Assembly (NCBI GenBank): GCA_023548195.1 | Contig: JAJHZJ010000076.1 | Coordinates: forward strand, 62,001 to 126,000 | DNA: 64,000 nucleotides | Reading direction: 5' to 3' | DNA from: Bettongia penicillata ogilbyi | Lineage: Eukaryota > Chordata > Mammalia > Diprotodontia > Potoroidae | Shown here: positions 1-12,871 of the stretch, in pieces | How positions within the stretch are numbered: position 1 is the first letter of the stretch | Layout of the letters: each line of letters opens with the position of its first letter | Program-made: the position numbers and the translations under genes | The notes under the pieces: model-generated | Seen by the model: only the letters and a program-made list of their open reading frames with translations | Database searches by the model: none | Told to the model about the DNA's origin: nothing

Positions 1-1805
1 TTTGGTTACAATATTCCTAGAAGTTTTTCTTTTTGGATCTTTTTTAGGAAGTGATTGGTGAATTCTTTTCATTTCTTTTTTACCCTCTTGTTCTTGAATA
101 TCAGGGCAATTTCATTTCATGAAAGATGATGTCTAGGCTCTTTTTTGATCATGACTTTCAGGTTGTCCCATAATTTTAAAATTGTCTCTCCTGGTTCTGT
201 TTTCCAGGTCAGTTGTTTTTCCAATGAGATATTTCACATTTTCTTCTTTTTATCATTATTTTGTATTTTTTTAAATTTCTTGCTTTCTCCCTTCTAATTT
301 TTAAATAATCATTTTCTTCAATGAGCTTTGGATCTTCCTTTTCCATTTTGCTAATTCTGCTTTTTAAGAAATTCTTCTCCTCGTTAGCTTTTTGGACCTG
401 TTTTGACATTTGGGTTAGTAAATTTTTTTCTCCTTTTTATTTTTTTAAAATTTATTTAAGTTTTCAACATTCATTTCCAAAAAAATTTTGGGTTCCAAAT
501 TTTCTCCCCATTTCTCCCCTCCCCCACCCTAAAATGCCAAGCATTCTAATTACCCCTATGACCAATCTGCCCTCCCTTCTAAAATCTCTCCCTTCCCTTT
601 CTATACCCCATTACTTGTATTTCTTATTTCCTAGTTGCAAGAACAATACTCAACAGTTGTTCCTAAAACTTTGAGTTCCAACTTCTCTTCATCCCTCCCT
701 CCCCATTCATTCCCTTTGGGAAGGCAAGCAATTCAAAATAGGCCATATCTGTGAAGTTGTGCAAATGACTTTCTTTTTAAAGTGTTTTTTTTTTTTTCCT
801 CAGCATTTTTTTGTGTCTCCTTTAGCAAGCTGCTAACTCGCTTTTCAGGATTTTCTTTCATCACTTTCATTTCTCTTTTCAATTTTTCCTCCACCTCTCT
901 TACTTGAATTTCAAAATCCTTTTTGAGCTATTTCATGACCTGAGATCATTGCATATGGTTTTTTTCAGGAGTTTTGGACACAGAAACCTTGACTTTTTTT
1001 TTCCTCTGTTGGTATGTTTTGTTCTTCCTCATCTGAAAAAATGGAAGGAAATACCTGTTCAGCATGAAAGTAAGTTTCTATATTCTTGTTTTTTCCCTCT
1101 TCTTTGGGCATTTTCCCAACTTGTTACTCGACTTCTGATTCCTTTGTCCAGTGGAGGGTATACGTCAGGGACCTGTAAGTTCTCAATTCCTCCAAAGTGT
1201 CACAATCAAGGAAGAGGAGTTTATTCCTGTCCTGGACTGCTCTCTGTTCTGGAAGGTATCAGAGGCTTTTCTGTCCCGGGTCCTCTCCAAAGCCTCCACC
1301 AGTTCCTCCACACTAGAGTTCTTCCTCATCCCAGGGCTGCCAGTCAGAACTGAGACCCAGATCACCTCCTTGATTTCCATCAGGGTGTTTAGGTTCCTGC
1401 AGCATTACCTGCCACTTCCCTCAGACCAAAGTAGGGCTGGATCCTTCTCCCTTCTCATCCAGGTGAAAGGACTTTCTCAATGACTTTTGAAGCTGCCTTT
1501 TGCATTTATGGATTCAGAAATCTGGGAACCACAACAGTGATTCAATGCCCTGAAACCTGCTCCAATCCTGTTCCTGCCAAGGATGTGCTGAACTCTGCTC
1601 TGAGTTTGGTAGGATAGACCTTTCCTGTCAGCCTTATAGAGTGCCTTTGGGCTAGAAATCTCTTTCTGTCATTCTGTGGTTTCTGCTGATCTACAATTTG
1701 TTTAGTGTCATTTTTTACAGGTTTTTGTGATCTAGAGCCTTCTAGAGAGCACAGGGGAGCTAGAGCACATCTGTCTTTCTATTCTGCATCTTGGCTCCAC
1801 CCCCA
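1..1805 (-). mobile_element. HAL1 (ORF1-only L1 derivative), 3' end outside window
   Basis: Minus-strand element whose 5' end is at about 1805, where the reverse complement reads GGAGCCAAGATGCAG, the YY1-like start shared by all HAL1 copies here. The 5' UTR spans about 1112-1805. ORF1 starts at the ATG complementary to 1109-1111 and runs leftward out of the window. It is broken by many indels; only short coiled-coil and RNA-binding pieces can be read. A second, truncated HAL1 interrupts ORF1 at about 436-775. This is an old copy: identity to the well-preserved copies at 10730-13724 and 51287-54168 is clear but patchy. It codes for nothing functional. Confidence 0.85.
436..775 (-). mobile_element. 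5'-truncated HAL1 3' end inserted in another HAL1
   Basis: Only the last 340 bases of a HAL1 are present. On the + strand it begins with the T-rich complement of the A tail (about 430-455), followed by the 3' segment containing GTTTTCAACATTCATTTCC and the run found near the 3' end of every other copy. It ends at about 775, where the coiled-coil part of the host ORF1 resumes. Flanks are T-rich, so the target-site duplication cannot be read safely. Its sequence is closer to the young HAL1s than its host is, as expected for a later insertion. Confidence 0.75.
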
Positions 1806-3460
1806 GGTTTAGACTTTACAAGCAAAACTAACCCAGTTACTAACCTTGTATACCTATAAACAGGAGTAGATGACAGGCTTCTGGCAATGAGATTGCTACT
1901 TGAATGAAAATGCCATGTCATCATCATCAGTGACTATGCTCCCACCATAAAGAACCCTGATATTGTCAAAGAAAAATTTTAGGAAGAGCTGGAGACCCTT
2001 ATCATCAATGCGCAGAAGAGGACTAGCTTATAATTCTGGGTGACTACAAAATATGGCATAGAATCCTTGGGAGGAATGAAGTTGAAAATAGGAATTGCAA
2101 ATAACAGCAATGGTGCCTTATTCCTGAAGACTTGTGAATTCCATGACCATCACTAACACTGTCTTCCATTTATCTGATTGCAATAAGACTTCATGGATGA
2201 CCCCCTCACAAAAACATAAACATTTAGTAGAACATATGATTGTAAGGAGAAGATTCAGACAGGATGTGGGAATGATTAGGGCAATATGTGTCACACAGGG
2301 CTAGACTGATCATAGACTTATGTGGTCTAAGCTAAATACTTGCATTGAACAAAAGCAGTGGCCTCAATGCAAAATGACTTCCAGAAGAATTGGTGTCAAT
2401 AGATTACAGTGCTTCCTTGAATGGAAACAGCTTCCAAGTTCCTAACTTGGAAGGAAATTTGAGCCAACACATGTAGCTGGCAACAGTGGCACAGAAAAGG
2501 ATTGGGCAACTTTCAGAGATTTAGTGCACATCATTGCATTTGCTTATTGGGGTCAGAAAACTCTCAAACATCAAGAATAGTTTGATGAAAATGATGAGAA
2601 ATTTCAGAAGCCACTAAATTAAAGATTAGATTTCTATAGGGTTTCACAGCAGGATAGTTTATCCATTTTTATGAAGGCAATATTTAATTCCATGAAAAGT
2701 AAAGTATAAGTGAAGCTTAGAGAGATGCAAGATTCTTGACCCACTAAGAAGACAGATGAAATTCAGTTTTATTCTGATTGTAACAATCAAAAGTGCTTTT
2801 ATGATACCCTGAATCCTATTTATGACCCAGAGACCTAAAACGCATCTCAACTGCTCATTGTTAATGGTGCTACATTGGCTAGCGATAAGGACATGATCCT
2901 GGAGAGATGGACTGAACACTTCCATGTTCTCCATAGACCATCATCAATCAATTCTAAAGTCATTGACCTTTTATCACAGGTTCAAATCAATTCATCCATA
3001 GCTGAAGTTTGAACTGATGAATATGCTTTGAATGCCACTAGATTCATTTGTTGTGGCAAAGGCAGCTTGTCCTGATTCTCTTCTATCTGAGAATTAGAAG
3101 GTAGTGGTAGTAGGGCATTGTTCACACAAAAGCTGAAGTAAATTTTCTGTGTGAGATGGCCAAAGGATGTTATCTCGCAGGAGTTCAAGGTGGCCTCCAT
3201 TATCCATCTCTACAATGGTAATGGAAATTGATTGTCATGTTACAATCACAGAGAGTAGGGGTTCTATCCCTTAGTCATTACTAGCAAGATTCTTTCCAGA
3301 ATACTCCTTAATAGATGATGGTTATCTACTTCATAGCCAGTATGGCTTCAGAAAGGGCAGAGGAATTGTTGATATGGTGTTGGCTGTCCCACAGCTCCAA
3401 GAGAAATAACAAAAGCAGAACAGAGATCTGAAACAGTGTTTGCAGATGTGATCAAGGTCT

Positions 3461-3847
3461 TTGATAGAGTATGTTATGAAGGTTTATGGAAAATTATGTC
3501 AAAATTTGATTGCCTATAAATGTTCATCAGCATTTTTCCAACCATTTCATGATGGCATACTTTCCCAAGTTCTGGATGATGAACAATGCTGTCATGCTTT
3601 CCCAGTCACCAACAGAGTGAAGCAAGGATGTGTGGTTGCTTCCATGCTTTTTAGCATGATATTTATAGTGAGACTGTCAAACACTTTCAATAAGGAAAAA
3701 CGTGGCATCAAGGTCAGCTACTCTATTGGTGTTAAATTCTTCAACCTGAAAACACTAGAAGCCAAGACTAAAGTGGATGGAGTATTGGTGCACGATTTTT
3801 TTTTTTATTTGCAGAGGAGTGTGTACTCGATGCAGCCTCTAAAGTAG
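3461..3847 (+). pseudogene. RTE reverse transcriptase core fragment
   Basis: A 128-codon open stretch covering the middle of the RT domain of the LINE at 1840-4800. It contains the finger/palm signature FPVTNRVKQGC followed by LFSMIF and AKTKVDGVLVHDF. The catalytic FADD expected straight after VHDFLF is missing: a T-rich expansion at 3797-3809 shifts the frame and the sequence reads VHDFFFYLQR. The polymerase is therefore dead. The initial ATG is an internal methionine, not the natural start. Confidence 0.7.
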
Positions 3848-4504
3848 TGATGCAACAGAGTATCGATTGATTCTCTGCTGCTTGTGGCAAATAATTAACA
3901 CCAAGAGCACATGGGAGCTCTATCATTCAGCATCATACCATAGATATGTGGAACTATCTATTACAACAACTGGAGAAGCTTTGAATACTGTGGATAAATT
4001 CACTTACTTTGGCAGTATACCTGTCAGGTATGTATACATAGATAATGAGGTTGACACATGCATTGTCAGAACTAGTTCATATTTGGGAGACTTTGAAGAA
4101 AGGTGTGGGCAAGAAGAGGTATTAGTCTATCAAAGTGAAGGTTGAGAGAGCCATTGTGGTGACTTCTTTGTTGCATGCCCATGAAACCTGGACAGCATAG
4201 CAGTACCTCACCAGGAAACTGTATTGCTTTCTTAGAATTGTCTTGGGAAAATTCTGAAGATCACCTGGTAGGATAAGAAAATTGACCCTGAGGTCCTTTC
4301 TGAAACTAAACTTCTAAACATTCATACTCTACCGCAGAGAGTGCAACTTCAATTAGTGGCTATATTGTTCAAATGTAAAATATACACTTGCAAAAAAGGC
4401 TGTTTTATGGAGAACACACAGAATGTAAGCTCTTATATAGTGGTTAGAAAAAAGAACACAAAAACACTCTCAAGATAAATCTTAAAAGTTTTGGAATTTA
4501 TTGT

Positions 4505-4760
4505 GTGACAAGGGGTCTGCTGGTACAGGACCACACAGCATGGTGTTACCTCACTGGAGAAGGAGCTGCACTCTATGATCAAAGTAGAGTTGAAGTAACT
4601 GAAAAGAAATATGAGATGAACAAATTTAGAGAATTCACCCCAAATGTTCACATGGGATATCTGTGCCCGCCCTGTGGTAGAATATTCTAAGTTCATATTT
4701 CTCTGACTAGCCGAAGTCAGACACAATGTAACTTTAACCTGCTGCTGTCATTTTATTCCT
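4505..4760 (+). pseudogene. RTE ORF C-terminal end with zinc-finger-like motif
   Basis: The reading frame at 4505-4690 contains GEGAALYDQSRVEVTEKK, then LCPPCGRIF followed by a stop, with the rest continuing in broken frames (an LTSRSQTQ-like segment). In related elements the ORF ends in a C2H2-like finger of the form CPxCGRxF...SxHxxTH. The first cysteine pair is visible here and the histidine half is mutated. The location immediately before the 3' tail agrees with this being the protein C-terminus. Confidence 0.55.
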
Positions 4761-4799
4761 CTTCCAGAATGACAGACATTAACCAACCAACAACCTATA

Positions 4800-6237
4800 T
4801 TCTATTTAGCATCATATTTACTTGGTCTTTTCTATATCTCTCCTGTCTTAACTATAATTTCATAAAGTCAACAATTATGTGTAATTTAATGTATATGGCA
4901 ATCTGTATACAAGACACTGATAAACGTTTCATTTAAATACCTCAAGAAATCATAATCCTTTATAAATACTTATTGCTTTGAAAACGGCAAGATTTTGAAT
5001 TCTAAATTTGAATGTATTGCTGTTTAGCTGTATAACTTTGGACTTAATTATTTTCTTTTAATTTTTAGACAATATTTATCTCCTCCCACCTTTCATCCAT
5101 GTGGATAGATACTGGCGCCTTTACTGCTTCATAGATGTTCCCCATGATTAGCTTTGAATAAAATATCAATTACTCTGAAAGTTTGCCATATATTCATAAG
5201 ATAAATTGGTCCTCAGATGACTGGCAGACTTTCTTGAATTGTTAGAGGGGGTTTTCTCACCTGATAATTCTCAACATGAATTAAATTGCAAATGTCCCTG
5301 AACTTATCTCTAGTATCATGGTCTTGTTATCCAGTTAAGAATAATGAAGACTCTTGATGTCTAATGAATAGTAATTGCAGGTGACCCAAAAGTGAAGCAT
5401 AATGTATATAGGCTGAAACATATTGCCAATGAAGATATTCCTGTAAGAAGTGTCATAAATGACATCATGAAAGAAAGAAGACAAAGATAAAATTCAAAAA
5501 GACAAAAAGGGAAATTAAATAGGTGGCTCAGCCATTATGCTGGAACCTATATATCATATCAGTACTTAGAGGAAGTTTCCTTCAATATACTGGTTACATT
5601 TCCTATGTAGAATTATGTGGAGAATATGGACACCAATATTGCCAAAATGAAGATGCATCTATAGATAGCTTTTCATCTTTTTAGAAGGCATACTGACATT
5701 GATGATACCATTCATTCATTTAAAAATCAAAATGCTGAAGTATTTTATATAAAATTAGCGATGGTGACTAAGAATTTTTTTAGCTTAAAAGTATGATGGT
5801 GATAAAACATTTAAGTTACAAATAATACAAATATGATTTAATCACCTTTTACATACAAAATAACCATGCATTTCATCTATCACTGTTTTGTCTTTCCAAC
5901 ATATTCATTAGCTGGTAGGGATTCTGATCCCTATTTTAAAAATAAAACTGCTGAAGGAGACAAAGCTAAATATTTAAAGATACAGGTAGTTCTGGAATCC
6001 CGGTATCAGGACTACAAATCCCACACTGTATCCAATAGATCATGCTGTCTCCATCCTAGATTTGTAGTTTTATCAATTATTCATGCTGTGAACTCCCAGA
6101 AGTTACACAATCTTACTTTCTAGAATACAATCTTGTATATATACCTGGTCTTTCAACATCACAAGGTGATATGACCCTTTTCTTCTTTGTTATTAACAAT
6201 GCATGTAAGGATCCTTTACTCCTGAACTCTTTTTAAA

Positions 6238-6240
<3 letters not shown>
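4800..6240. other. AT-rich intergenic DNA, no gene seen
   Basis: No long open frame, no splice-flanked exon candidate and no recognisable retroelement of size. Around 5905-6060 there is a weak MIR-like stretch on the minus strand, with ATTTTAAAAATAAAACTGCTGAAGGAGACAAAG resembling the fragmentary MIR core in part only. The remainder appears to be old unique sequence. Confidence 0.5.

Positions 6241-6303
<63 letters not shown>
6241..6303. repeat. (TA)n microsatellite, about 31 units
   Basis: An uninterrupted TA run directly adjoining the 3' end of the minus-strand L1 at 6304. It probably grew from the degenerate A-rich tail of that L1. Such runs tend to form cruciform or unwound DNA and are length-polymorphic. 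Confidence 0.95.
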
Positions 6304-6307
<4 letters not shown>

Positions 6308-8808
6308 TTCAACATTCATTTCCATAAGATTTTGAGTCTAAAATTTTCTCCTCCTCCCTGTTCTCCCTCCTTCCCAAGAAGGATGATTTGTAATCTAAGT
6401 TCTACTTATACATTCATATTAAATGTATTTTCACATTAGTCATGACGTAAAAAAGAATTAAAATTCATAGGAGGAACCGTAACAAAGAAGAAAACAAAAC
6501 AAAGCAGCAAAAGAAAAGGAGAGCAAATAGTATGCTTCCACTTGCATTTAGACTCCAAAATTCTTTCTCTGGATGGGGACAGCATTAAGAATCAGGAGTC
6601 TTTTGGAGTTCTCTTAGATCCTTGCATTGCTGAGAAGAGCTAACCCTATCAAAGTCAGTCATCATTCAGTGTGTCTATTAGTGTGCACAACTTTTTTGTT
6701 ACAGAATTTGTTATTACAAAACTCCTCAGTCTGCTCATTTTACTCAGCATCAGTACTTATAAGTTGTTCCAGATTTTTTTCTGAACTCCATCTGTTCATC
6801 ATTTATTATAGTACAAGAGTTTTCCATTACATACACATACCACAAATTGTTCAGCAATTCCCCAATTGATGGGCATCCCTTGAATTTCTAATTTTGCCAC
6901 CAGAAATGGAGCTACTACAAATATTTGTACATGTTGTTTCTCTTCCCTTTTCTATAATCTCTTTGGGATAGACATAGAAATTATGTTTCTGGGTCAAAGA
7001 GTAGGCACAGTTTTGTAGCCCATTTGGGAATAGTTCCAAACTGTTCTTCAGAATGGGTGGATCGCTTCACCACTCCATCAACAATACATTAGTGTTCCAA
7101 TTTTCACACATCTTCTCCAACATTTATCATTTTCCTGTTCTGTCATGTTAGCCAATCTGATAGGTGTGATGTGGTATCTCAGAATTCTTTCAGTTTGCAT
7201 TTCTCTAATCAACGGTGATTTAGAGCATTTTTGTCTGACCAGAGAAAACTTTAATTTCTTCATCTGAAGACTACCTGTTTATATCCTTTGACTATTTATC
7301 AAATGGAGAATGAATTGTATTCTTATAAAGTTTACAGAGTTCTCTGTATATTTTATAAGTGAGACCTTTATCAAAGACAATGGATGTTAGAAGTATTTCC
7401 CAAATTTCTGCTTCCCTTACAAAACTTGATTGCATTACTGTTGTTTGCGCAAAATCTTTTTAATTTAATGTAATGAAAATCATCAGTTTTGCATTTCATA
7501 ATGTTCTTTATCCCTTGTTTCATCATAAATTCTTCCTTTCTCCATAAATCTGAAAGGTAAACTATTTCTTGTTCTAATAATTTGCTTATAGTATCAGTTT
7601 CTATACCTGAATCATGTATGTATTTTAACTTTATCTTGGTATAGGGTGAAAGATTTTGGTGTATGCCTAGTTTCTGCCGTACTATTTTCCATTTTTTCCC
7701 AGCATTCTTTTTTTTTGTTTGTTTTTGTTTTTGTTTTTTTGTTTGCTTTTTGTGAAAGAGTTAGTTCTTATCCCAGGAGCTAGAGTTTTTAGATTTTATC
7801 ACATAGTACGTCACTATAGTCATTGACTGCTGTTTCTTACGTACCTAATCTGTTCCACTGATCCACCCCTTTATTTCTTAGTCAGAATCAAGTAGCTTTG
7901 ATTATTTCTGCTTTCTAAAGCAATTTAAGATCTGATACACCTGGGTCACCTTCATTTGCCTTTCTTTTAGTTAGTTCCCTTGATATTCTTGATCTTTTTC
8001 TTCCAAATGAATTTTGTTATTGTTTTTTCTAGCTCTATAAAATAATTTTTGGTATATTGAATGTTATGACACTGAAAAAATAATTTAATTCATATAGAAT
8101 TGTCATTTTTGTTATATTACCTCAGCTTACCCATGAGCAACTCATATTTTTTCCATTAATTAGATTTGACTTTAATTGCTTGAGAAGTGTTTTGTAATTG
8201 TGTTCACATAGTTCATGGGTTATTTTGACAGAGAGACTCACAAATATTTTAAAACATCTACAGTAACTTTAAATGGAATTTTTCTTTCTATCTCTTGCTG
8301 TTGGGCTTTGCTAGCAATATACAGAAATACCCATGACTTATGTGGGTTTACTGTCTTGTAACTTTGCTAAATTTTCTTATTATTTCAATTAGTTTTTCTT
8401 TACTTGATTCTCTAGGATTCTCTCAGTATACTAGCTTTTCATCAGCAAAGAATGATAGCTTTGCTTCTTCTTAGTCTATTTTAATTTCTTCAATATTTAT
8501 TTCTCTTATTGCTAAAGTTGACATTTCTACTACCATATTGAATAACAGTTGTGACAATGGATATACTTCTTTCACCCCTTATCTTACTTGATATGTTTCT
8601 ACCTTATCCTCAATACATATGATACTTGTTGATGATTTTAGATAGATGTCATTTTTAGGGAAGAATCCACTTATTTCTATGCCCTCTATTGTTTTTATTA
8701 TAAATGAATGTTGTAATTGATCAAATTTTTTTCTCTGCACCTATATGATTTCTGTGAATATGGACAGTGGTGGTACTAGTTTTCTTATCATTCCTAGTAT
8801 TAATCTTA

Positions 8809-10055
8809 TTTGAAAGGGATAGCCTATTTGTAACATATATGGAGAATAGAGAAATTTATGACCAAACAATAGATAGAAAATGTTATGAAATGTGAAAAAG
8901 ATAATTTTGATTACATTAAATTGAAAAGTTTTGCATAAACATTGCCAATGCAACCAATATTAGGAAGGAAGTAGAAAACTGGGAAAGAATTTTTACAACT
9001 AGTATCTGTGATAAAGGCCACATTTCCAAAATATGTAGATAACTGAGTCAAATTTATAAGAATATAAGTCATTCTCCAATTGATAAATGGTCAAAGGATA
9101 TGAACAGGCAGTTTTTAGAGGAAAAAATTAAAGCTATCTATAGTCATATGAAAAAAATGCTCTAAATCACCATTGATTAGAGAGATGCAAATCAAAACAA
9201 CTCTGAGGTAGTACATCAGACCTATCAGGGTAGCTAACGTGACAAAACAGGAAGATGATAATTGTTGGAGAAGTTATGGGAGATTTGGAACACTAATTCA
9301 TTGTTGGTGGCACTAAGAGCTGATTAAACCAATCTGGAGAGCGATTTGGAACTATGGCCAAAGGGTTATAAAAATGTGCATAAATGTTGACACAGAAATA
9401 TTACTTCTAGGGCTGTTTCCCAAAGAGATCATAAAAATGGAAAAAGGTCCCACATGTACAAAAATGTTCATAGCAGTTCTTTTCGTGGTGGCCAAAAAAC
9501 AGGAAATTGAGGGACTACCCATCAATTGGGGTATCGCTAAACAAATTGTGGTATATAAAGGTAATTGAATACTATTGTGCTACAAGAAATGAGCATTCAC
9601 ACTTCAGAAAAACCTGGAAAGACATATATGAACTGATGCTGAGTAAGTGAGAAGAACCAGGGGAACATTATACACAGTAACAGCCACAGGATGTGAGGAC
9701 TGTTTCTGTTAGACTTAGCCCTTCACCACTATGCAAGGATCTAAAATATTCTCAAAGCACTCGATGCAAAATGCCATCCATATGCAGAGAAATAATTACA
9801 GAATTGGAATGCAGATTGAAACAAACTACTTTCTCTTGTGCTATGTTTTGTTTTGCTTTGGTTTTTCTCATGGTTTCTCCCATTAATTTTAATTCCTCTA
9901 GGCAACATGAGTAATATGAAAATCTGTTTAATAAGAACGTACATGTAGAACACGTATAATATTGCATGTTGTGCCAAGGAGGGAGAGAGAGAAAATTTTA
10001 AATTTCTGGAAGTGGTTGTTGTGAATTGAAAGCAAATAAATTAATTAAAACAATA
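8809..10055 (+). mobile_element. L1 element B, 5'-truncated, nested in L1-A
   Basis: Plus-strand insertion holding the end of ORF2 and the 3' UTR, ending in an AT-rich tail (AATTAATTAAAACAATAAA). Its insertion interrupts L1-A, whose sequence stops at about 8801 and resumes at about 10063. The heptamer AATCTTA at 8802-8808 recurs at 10056-10062 and is the likely target-site duplication. The length of about 1.25 kb is a typical truncated L1. Confidence 0.75.
9060..9640 (+). pseudogene. L1 ORF2 C-terminal region (in L1-B)
   Basis: Translation in several frames gives the marsupial L1 ORF2 tail. The longest piece, 9374-9568, includes ILLLGLFPKEIIK, GPTCTKMF and GLPINWGIAKQIVVY, which correspond to the conserved C-terminal end of ORF2 (the region before its last codons). 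Upstream, 9060-9370 encodes the preceding segment with frameshifts. No functional product is possible because the endonuclease and RT are absent. Confidence 0.65.
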
Positions 10056-11758
10056 AATCTTAACTGGTCAAAGTGTGTTATCCTCGAGATAAGTTACTGT
10101 AGTCTCTTTGCCAATATTTTATTTAAAATTTTGTGTCCATATTCATTAGGAAAATAGGTCTATAACTGTCTTAACTTTGGCTCATCCTGGTTTAGTTATC
10201 AGCACCATATTTGCATCATTAAAAGAATTTTGTAGAACTCCGTCTTTGCCTTTACTTCCAAATAGTTTATATAATGTTAGAATTAATACTTTGTTAAATG
10301 TTTGATAACATTTACTGGAAATCCATTTGACCCTGGAGTTTTTTTTTTCCCAACAGGGTTTATTGATGGCTTGCTTAATTTCTTTTTCAGAAATGGGGTA
10401 TTTGTTCTTTTTCCCACAAGTGTCAGAAGTTTATATTATGTAAATATTCATCCTTTTCACTAAGGTTGTCACATTTATGGGTATACATTTGGGCAAAATA
10501 CTCTTAAGTATTGTTTTGATTTTCTATTCATTGTTAGTAAATTCACCTTGTTAATTTTTGATACCGGTAATTTGTTTACTTCTTTCTTTGTTGTTAATCA
10601 AATTAAACAAAAGTTTATCTGTTTTCCTTTTTTATACAACCAGCTCTTAGTTTTAGTTATTAATTCAATATTTTTCTTTTCTTTCTCTCATTTTTCTTAA
10701 TTTTAATTTTTCTTAATTTCAATTTTATTTTATTTTTTTTTAAATTTTATTTATTTATTTAATTTTTTACATTCATTTTCACAAATTTTTGGGTTCCAAA
10801 TTTTCTCCCCTTTGATCCCCTACCCCTACCCCAATACCCCAAGCAATCTAATTTTCCCTATCTCCAATCTGCCCTCTCTTCTGTCATCCCTCCCTTCTCT
10901 TGTCTCCATCTTCTCTTTTCTCCTGTAGGGCCAGATGACTTTCTATTCCTCATTAACTGTATGTCTTCTTTCCTAGTTGCAACAACAATACTAAACAGTT
11001 GTTCCTAAAACTTTGAGTTCCAAATTCTCCCCATCGCTCCCTCCCCACCCATTCCCTTTGGGATGGCAGGCAATTCAATATAGGCCATATCTGTGTAGTT
11101 TTGCAAATGACCTCCCTCGTGTTGTGTAAGACTAACTGGATTACCATCCCTCCTAACCTGCCCCTCATTGTTTCTCTTCTGTGTCTTGATCCTGTCACTC
11201 CCCAAGTGTTGACTTCAAATTTCTCCCTCCTCCCTTTGCCCTCCCCTCCATCATCCCCCCCCTTGCAATATCTCCTTCTCCCCCACTTTCTTATACTTTA
11301 AGATAGGTTTTCATACCAAAATGAGTGTGCATTTCACTCCTTCGTTTAGTCAAATGAGGGTAAACTTCTTGTTTTTTTTTTTTCTTTTGTTTTGTTTTTT
11401 TTCTCAGCTCTCCTCTTTTTCCCTCCACTAAGAAAAACTCCTACCTGCCTCTTAAATGACATATAGTAACCCCCTTCCATTTCCCCCTCTTTCCTCCCAC
11501 TACATTTTTTTCTCACCATTTACCTTAATTTCTTTTAAGGTATGGTTCCATCCTATTCAGTTCAATCTGTGCTCTCTATCTCTGTATGTGTGTGCATGTG
11601 TGTATGTGTGTGCATGCGTGTACATGTGTATGTGTGGTCCCACCAACTACCCAGATACTGAAAAGTTTTAAGAGTTAGAAATATTGTCTTTCCCTGTAGG
11701 AATGTAAACAGTTCACTTCTGGTAAGTCCCTTAAGACTTCTCTTTGCTGTTTCCTTTT

Positions 11759-12871
11759 TCATGCTGCTTCTAATTCTTTTGTTTGAAAGTCAAATTTTCT
11801 TTTCAGCTCTGGTCTTTTCATTAAGAATGATTGAAAGTCCTCTGTTTCATTGAAAGACCATATTTTCCCTTGAAGTATTATCCTCAGTTTAGCTGGGTAG
11901 GTGATTCTTGGTTTGAGTCCTAGTTCCTTTGCCTTCTGGAATATCCTATTCCATGCCCTTCAATCCCTTAATATAGAAGCTGCTAGATCTTGGGTTATCC
12001 TGATTGTATTTCCACAGTACTGGAATTGTTTCTTTCTAGCTGCTTGCAAGATTTTTTCCTTGAGCTGGGAGTTCTGGAATTTGGCCACAATGTTCCTAGG
12101 AGTTTCTCTTTTTGGATCTCTTTCAGGTGGTGATCGATGGATTCTTTCAATACTTATTTTGCCCTCTGGTTCTAGAATGTCAGGGCAGTTTTCCTTGATA
12201 ATTTCATGGAAGATGATGTCTAGGCTCTTTTTTTGACCATGAGTTTCAGGTAGTCCCATAATTTGTAAATTGTCTCTCCTGGATCTATTTTCCAGGTCAG
12301 TTGTTTTTCCCATGAGATATTTCACATTCTCTTCCATTTTTTCATTCTTTTGGTTTTGTTTGGTGATTTCTTGGTTTCTCATAAAGTCATTAGACTCCAT
12401 CTGTTCCATTCTAATTTTGAGAGAACTATTTTCTTCAGTGAGCTTTTGAGCCTCTTTTTCCATTTGGCTCATTCTGCTTTTGAAAGAATTCTTCTCCTCA
12501 CTGACTTTTTGAACCTCTTTTGCCAATTGAGTGAGCCTATTTTTCAAGGTGTTAATTTCCTCAGCATTTTTTTGGGTCTCCTTTACCAAGGTATTGACCC
12601 GTTTTTCATACTTTTCTTGCATCTCTGACATTTCTCTTCCCAGTTTTTCCTCCACCTGTCTAACTTGCTTTTCAAAATCCTTTTTGAGCTCTTCCAGGGT
12701 CTGAGCCCACCTGCCACCCCCCTGGGGTGTCTGGGGTACTGAGGCCCCGCCCTCCACATCTTTCCCTGATGGCAAGGATACGTCCTCGTCATCAGATCCA
12801 ATGGTCGGGATCATTTGCATTTGTTGGAAAAAACTCTCTAAAGTCTTATTTTTCTTTCCTTTTCTAGGCAT
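11759..12871 (-). pseudogene. HAL1 ORF1 protein (ORF1p), one premature stop
   Basis: RNA-binding chaperone-type protein of an L1-derived element; in L1 this protein forms trimers that coat the element RNA. The frame is 371 codons including the stop at 11759-11761. It is open for 303 codons from the ATG at 12869-12871, then meets TGA; beyond it the same frame continues to the natural end. Visible parts: basic N-terminus MPRKGKKNKT; acidic linker; coiled coil at about residues 57-190 with clear heptads; RRM beginning NLQIMGLPE at 201-209; the RRM-to-C-terminal-domain part IERIHR, PKRETPRNIVAKF, KEKILQAARKKQ at about 241-282. The stop is where related copies have CGA-type arginine (RRVWNRIF or similar), which suggests CpG decay. 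Confidence 0.88.

Larger units (their letters stand above)
1840..4800 (+). mobile_element. RTE-type LINE, near full coding length, decayed
   Basis: Non-LTR retrotransposon with an endonuclease-like part followed by reverse transcriptase, read on the + strand with many frame changes. Near 1885-2330 translations resemble the RTE endonuclease, including a YAPT-like segment and, later, KTSW and a TDHRL-like motif. From about 3340 the RT part is plain: QYGFRKGRGIVDMV, FPVTNRVKQGC, LFSMIF, then AKTKVDGVLVHDF. The 3' end lies at about 4750-4799 and carries a repeated CCAACCAACAACC-like tail. Assignment to the RTE clade is from memory of the protein family; a jockey/CR1-type relative is less likely. 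Confidence 0.7.
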
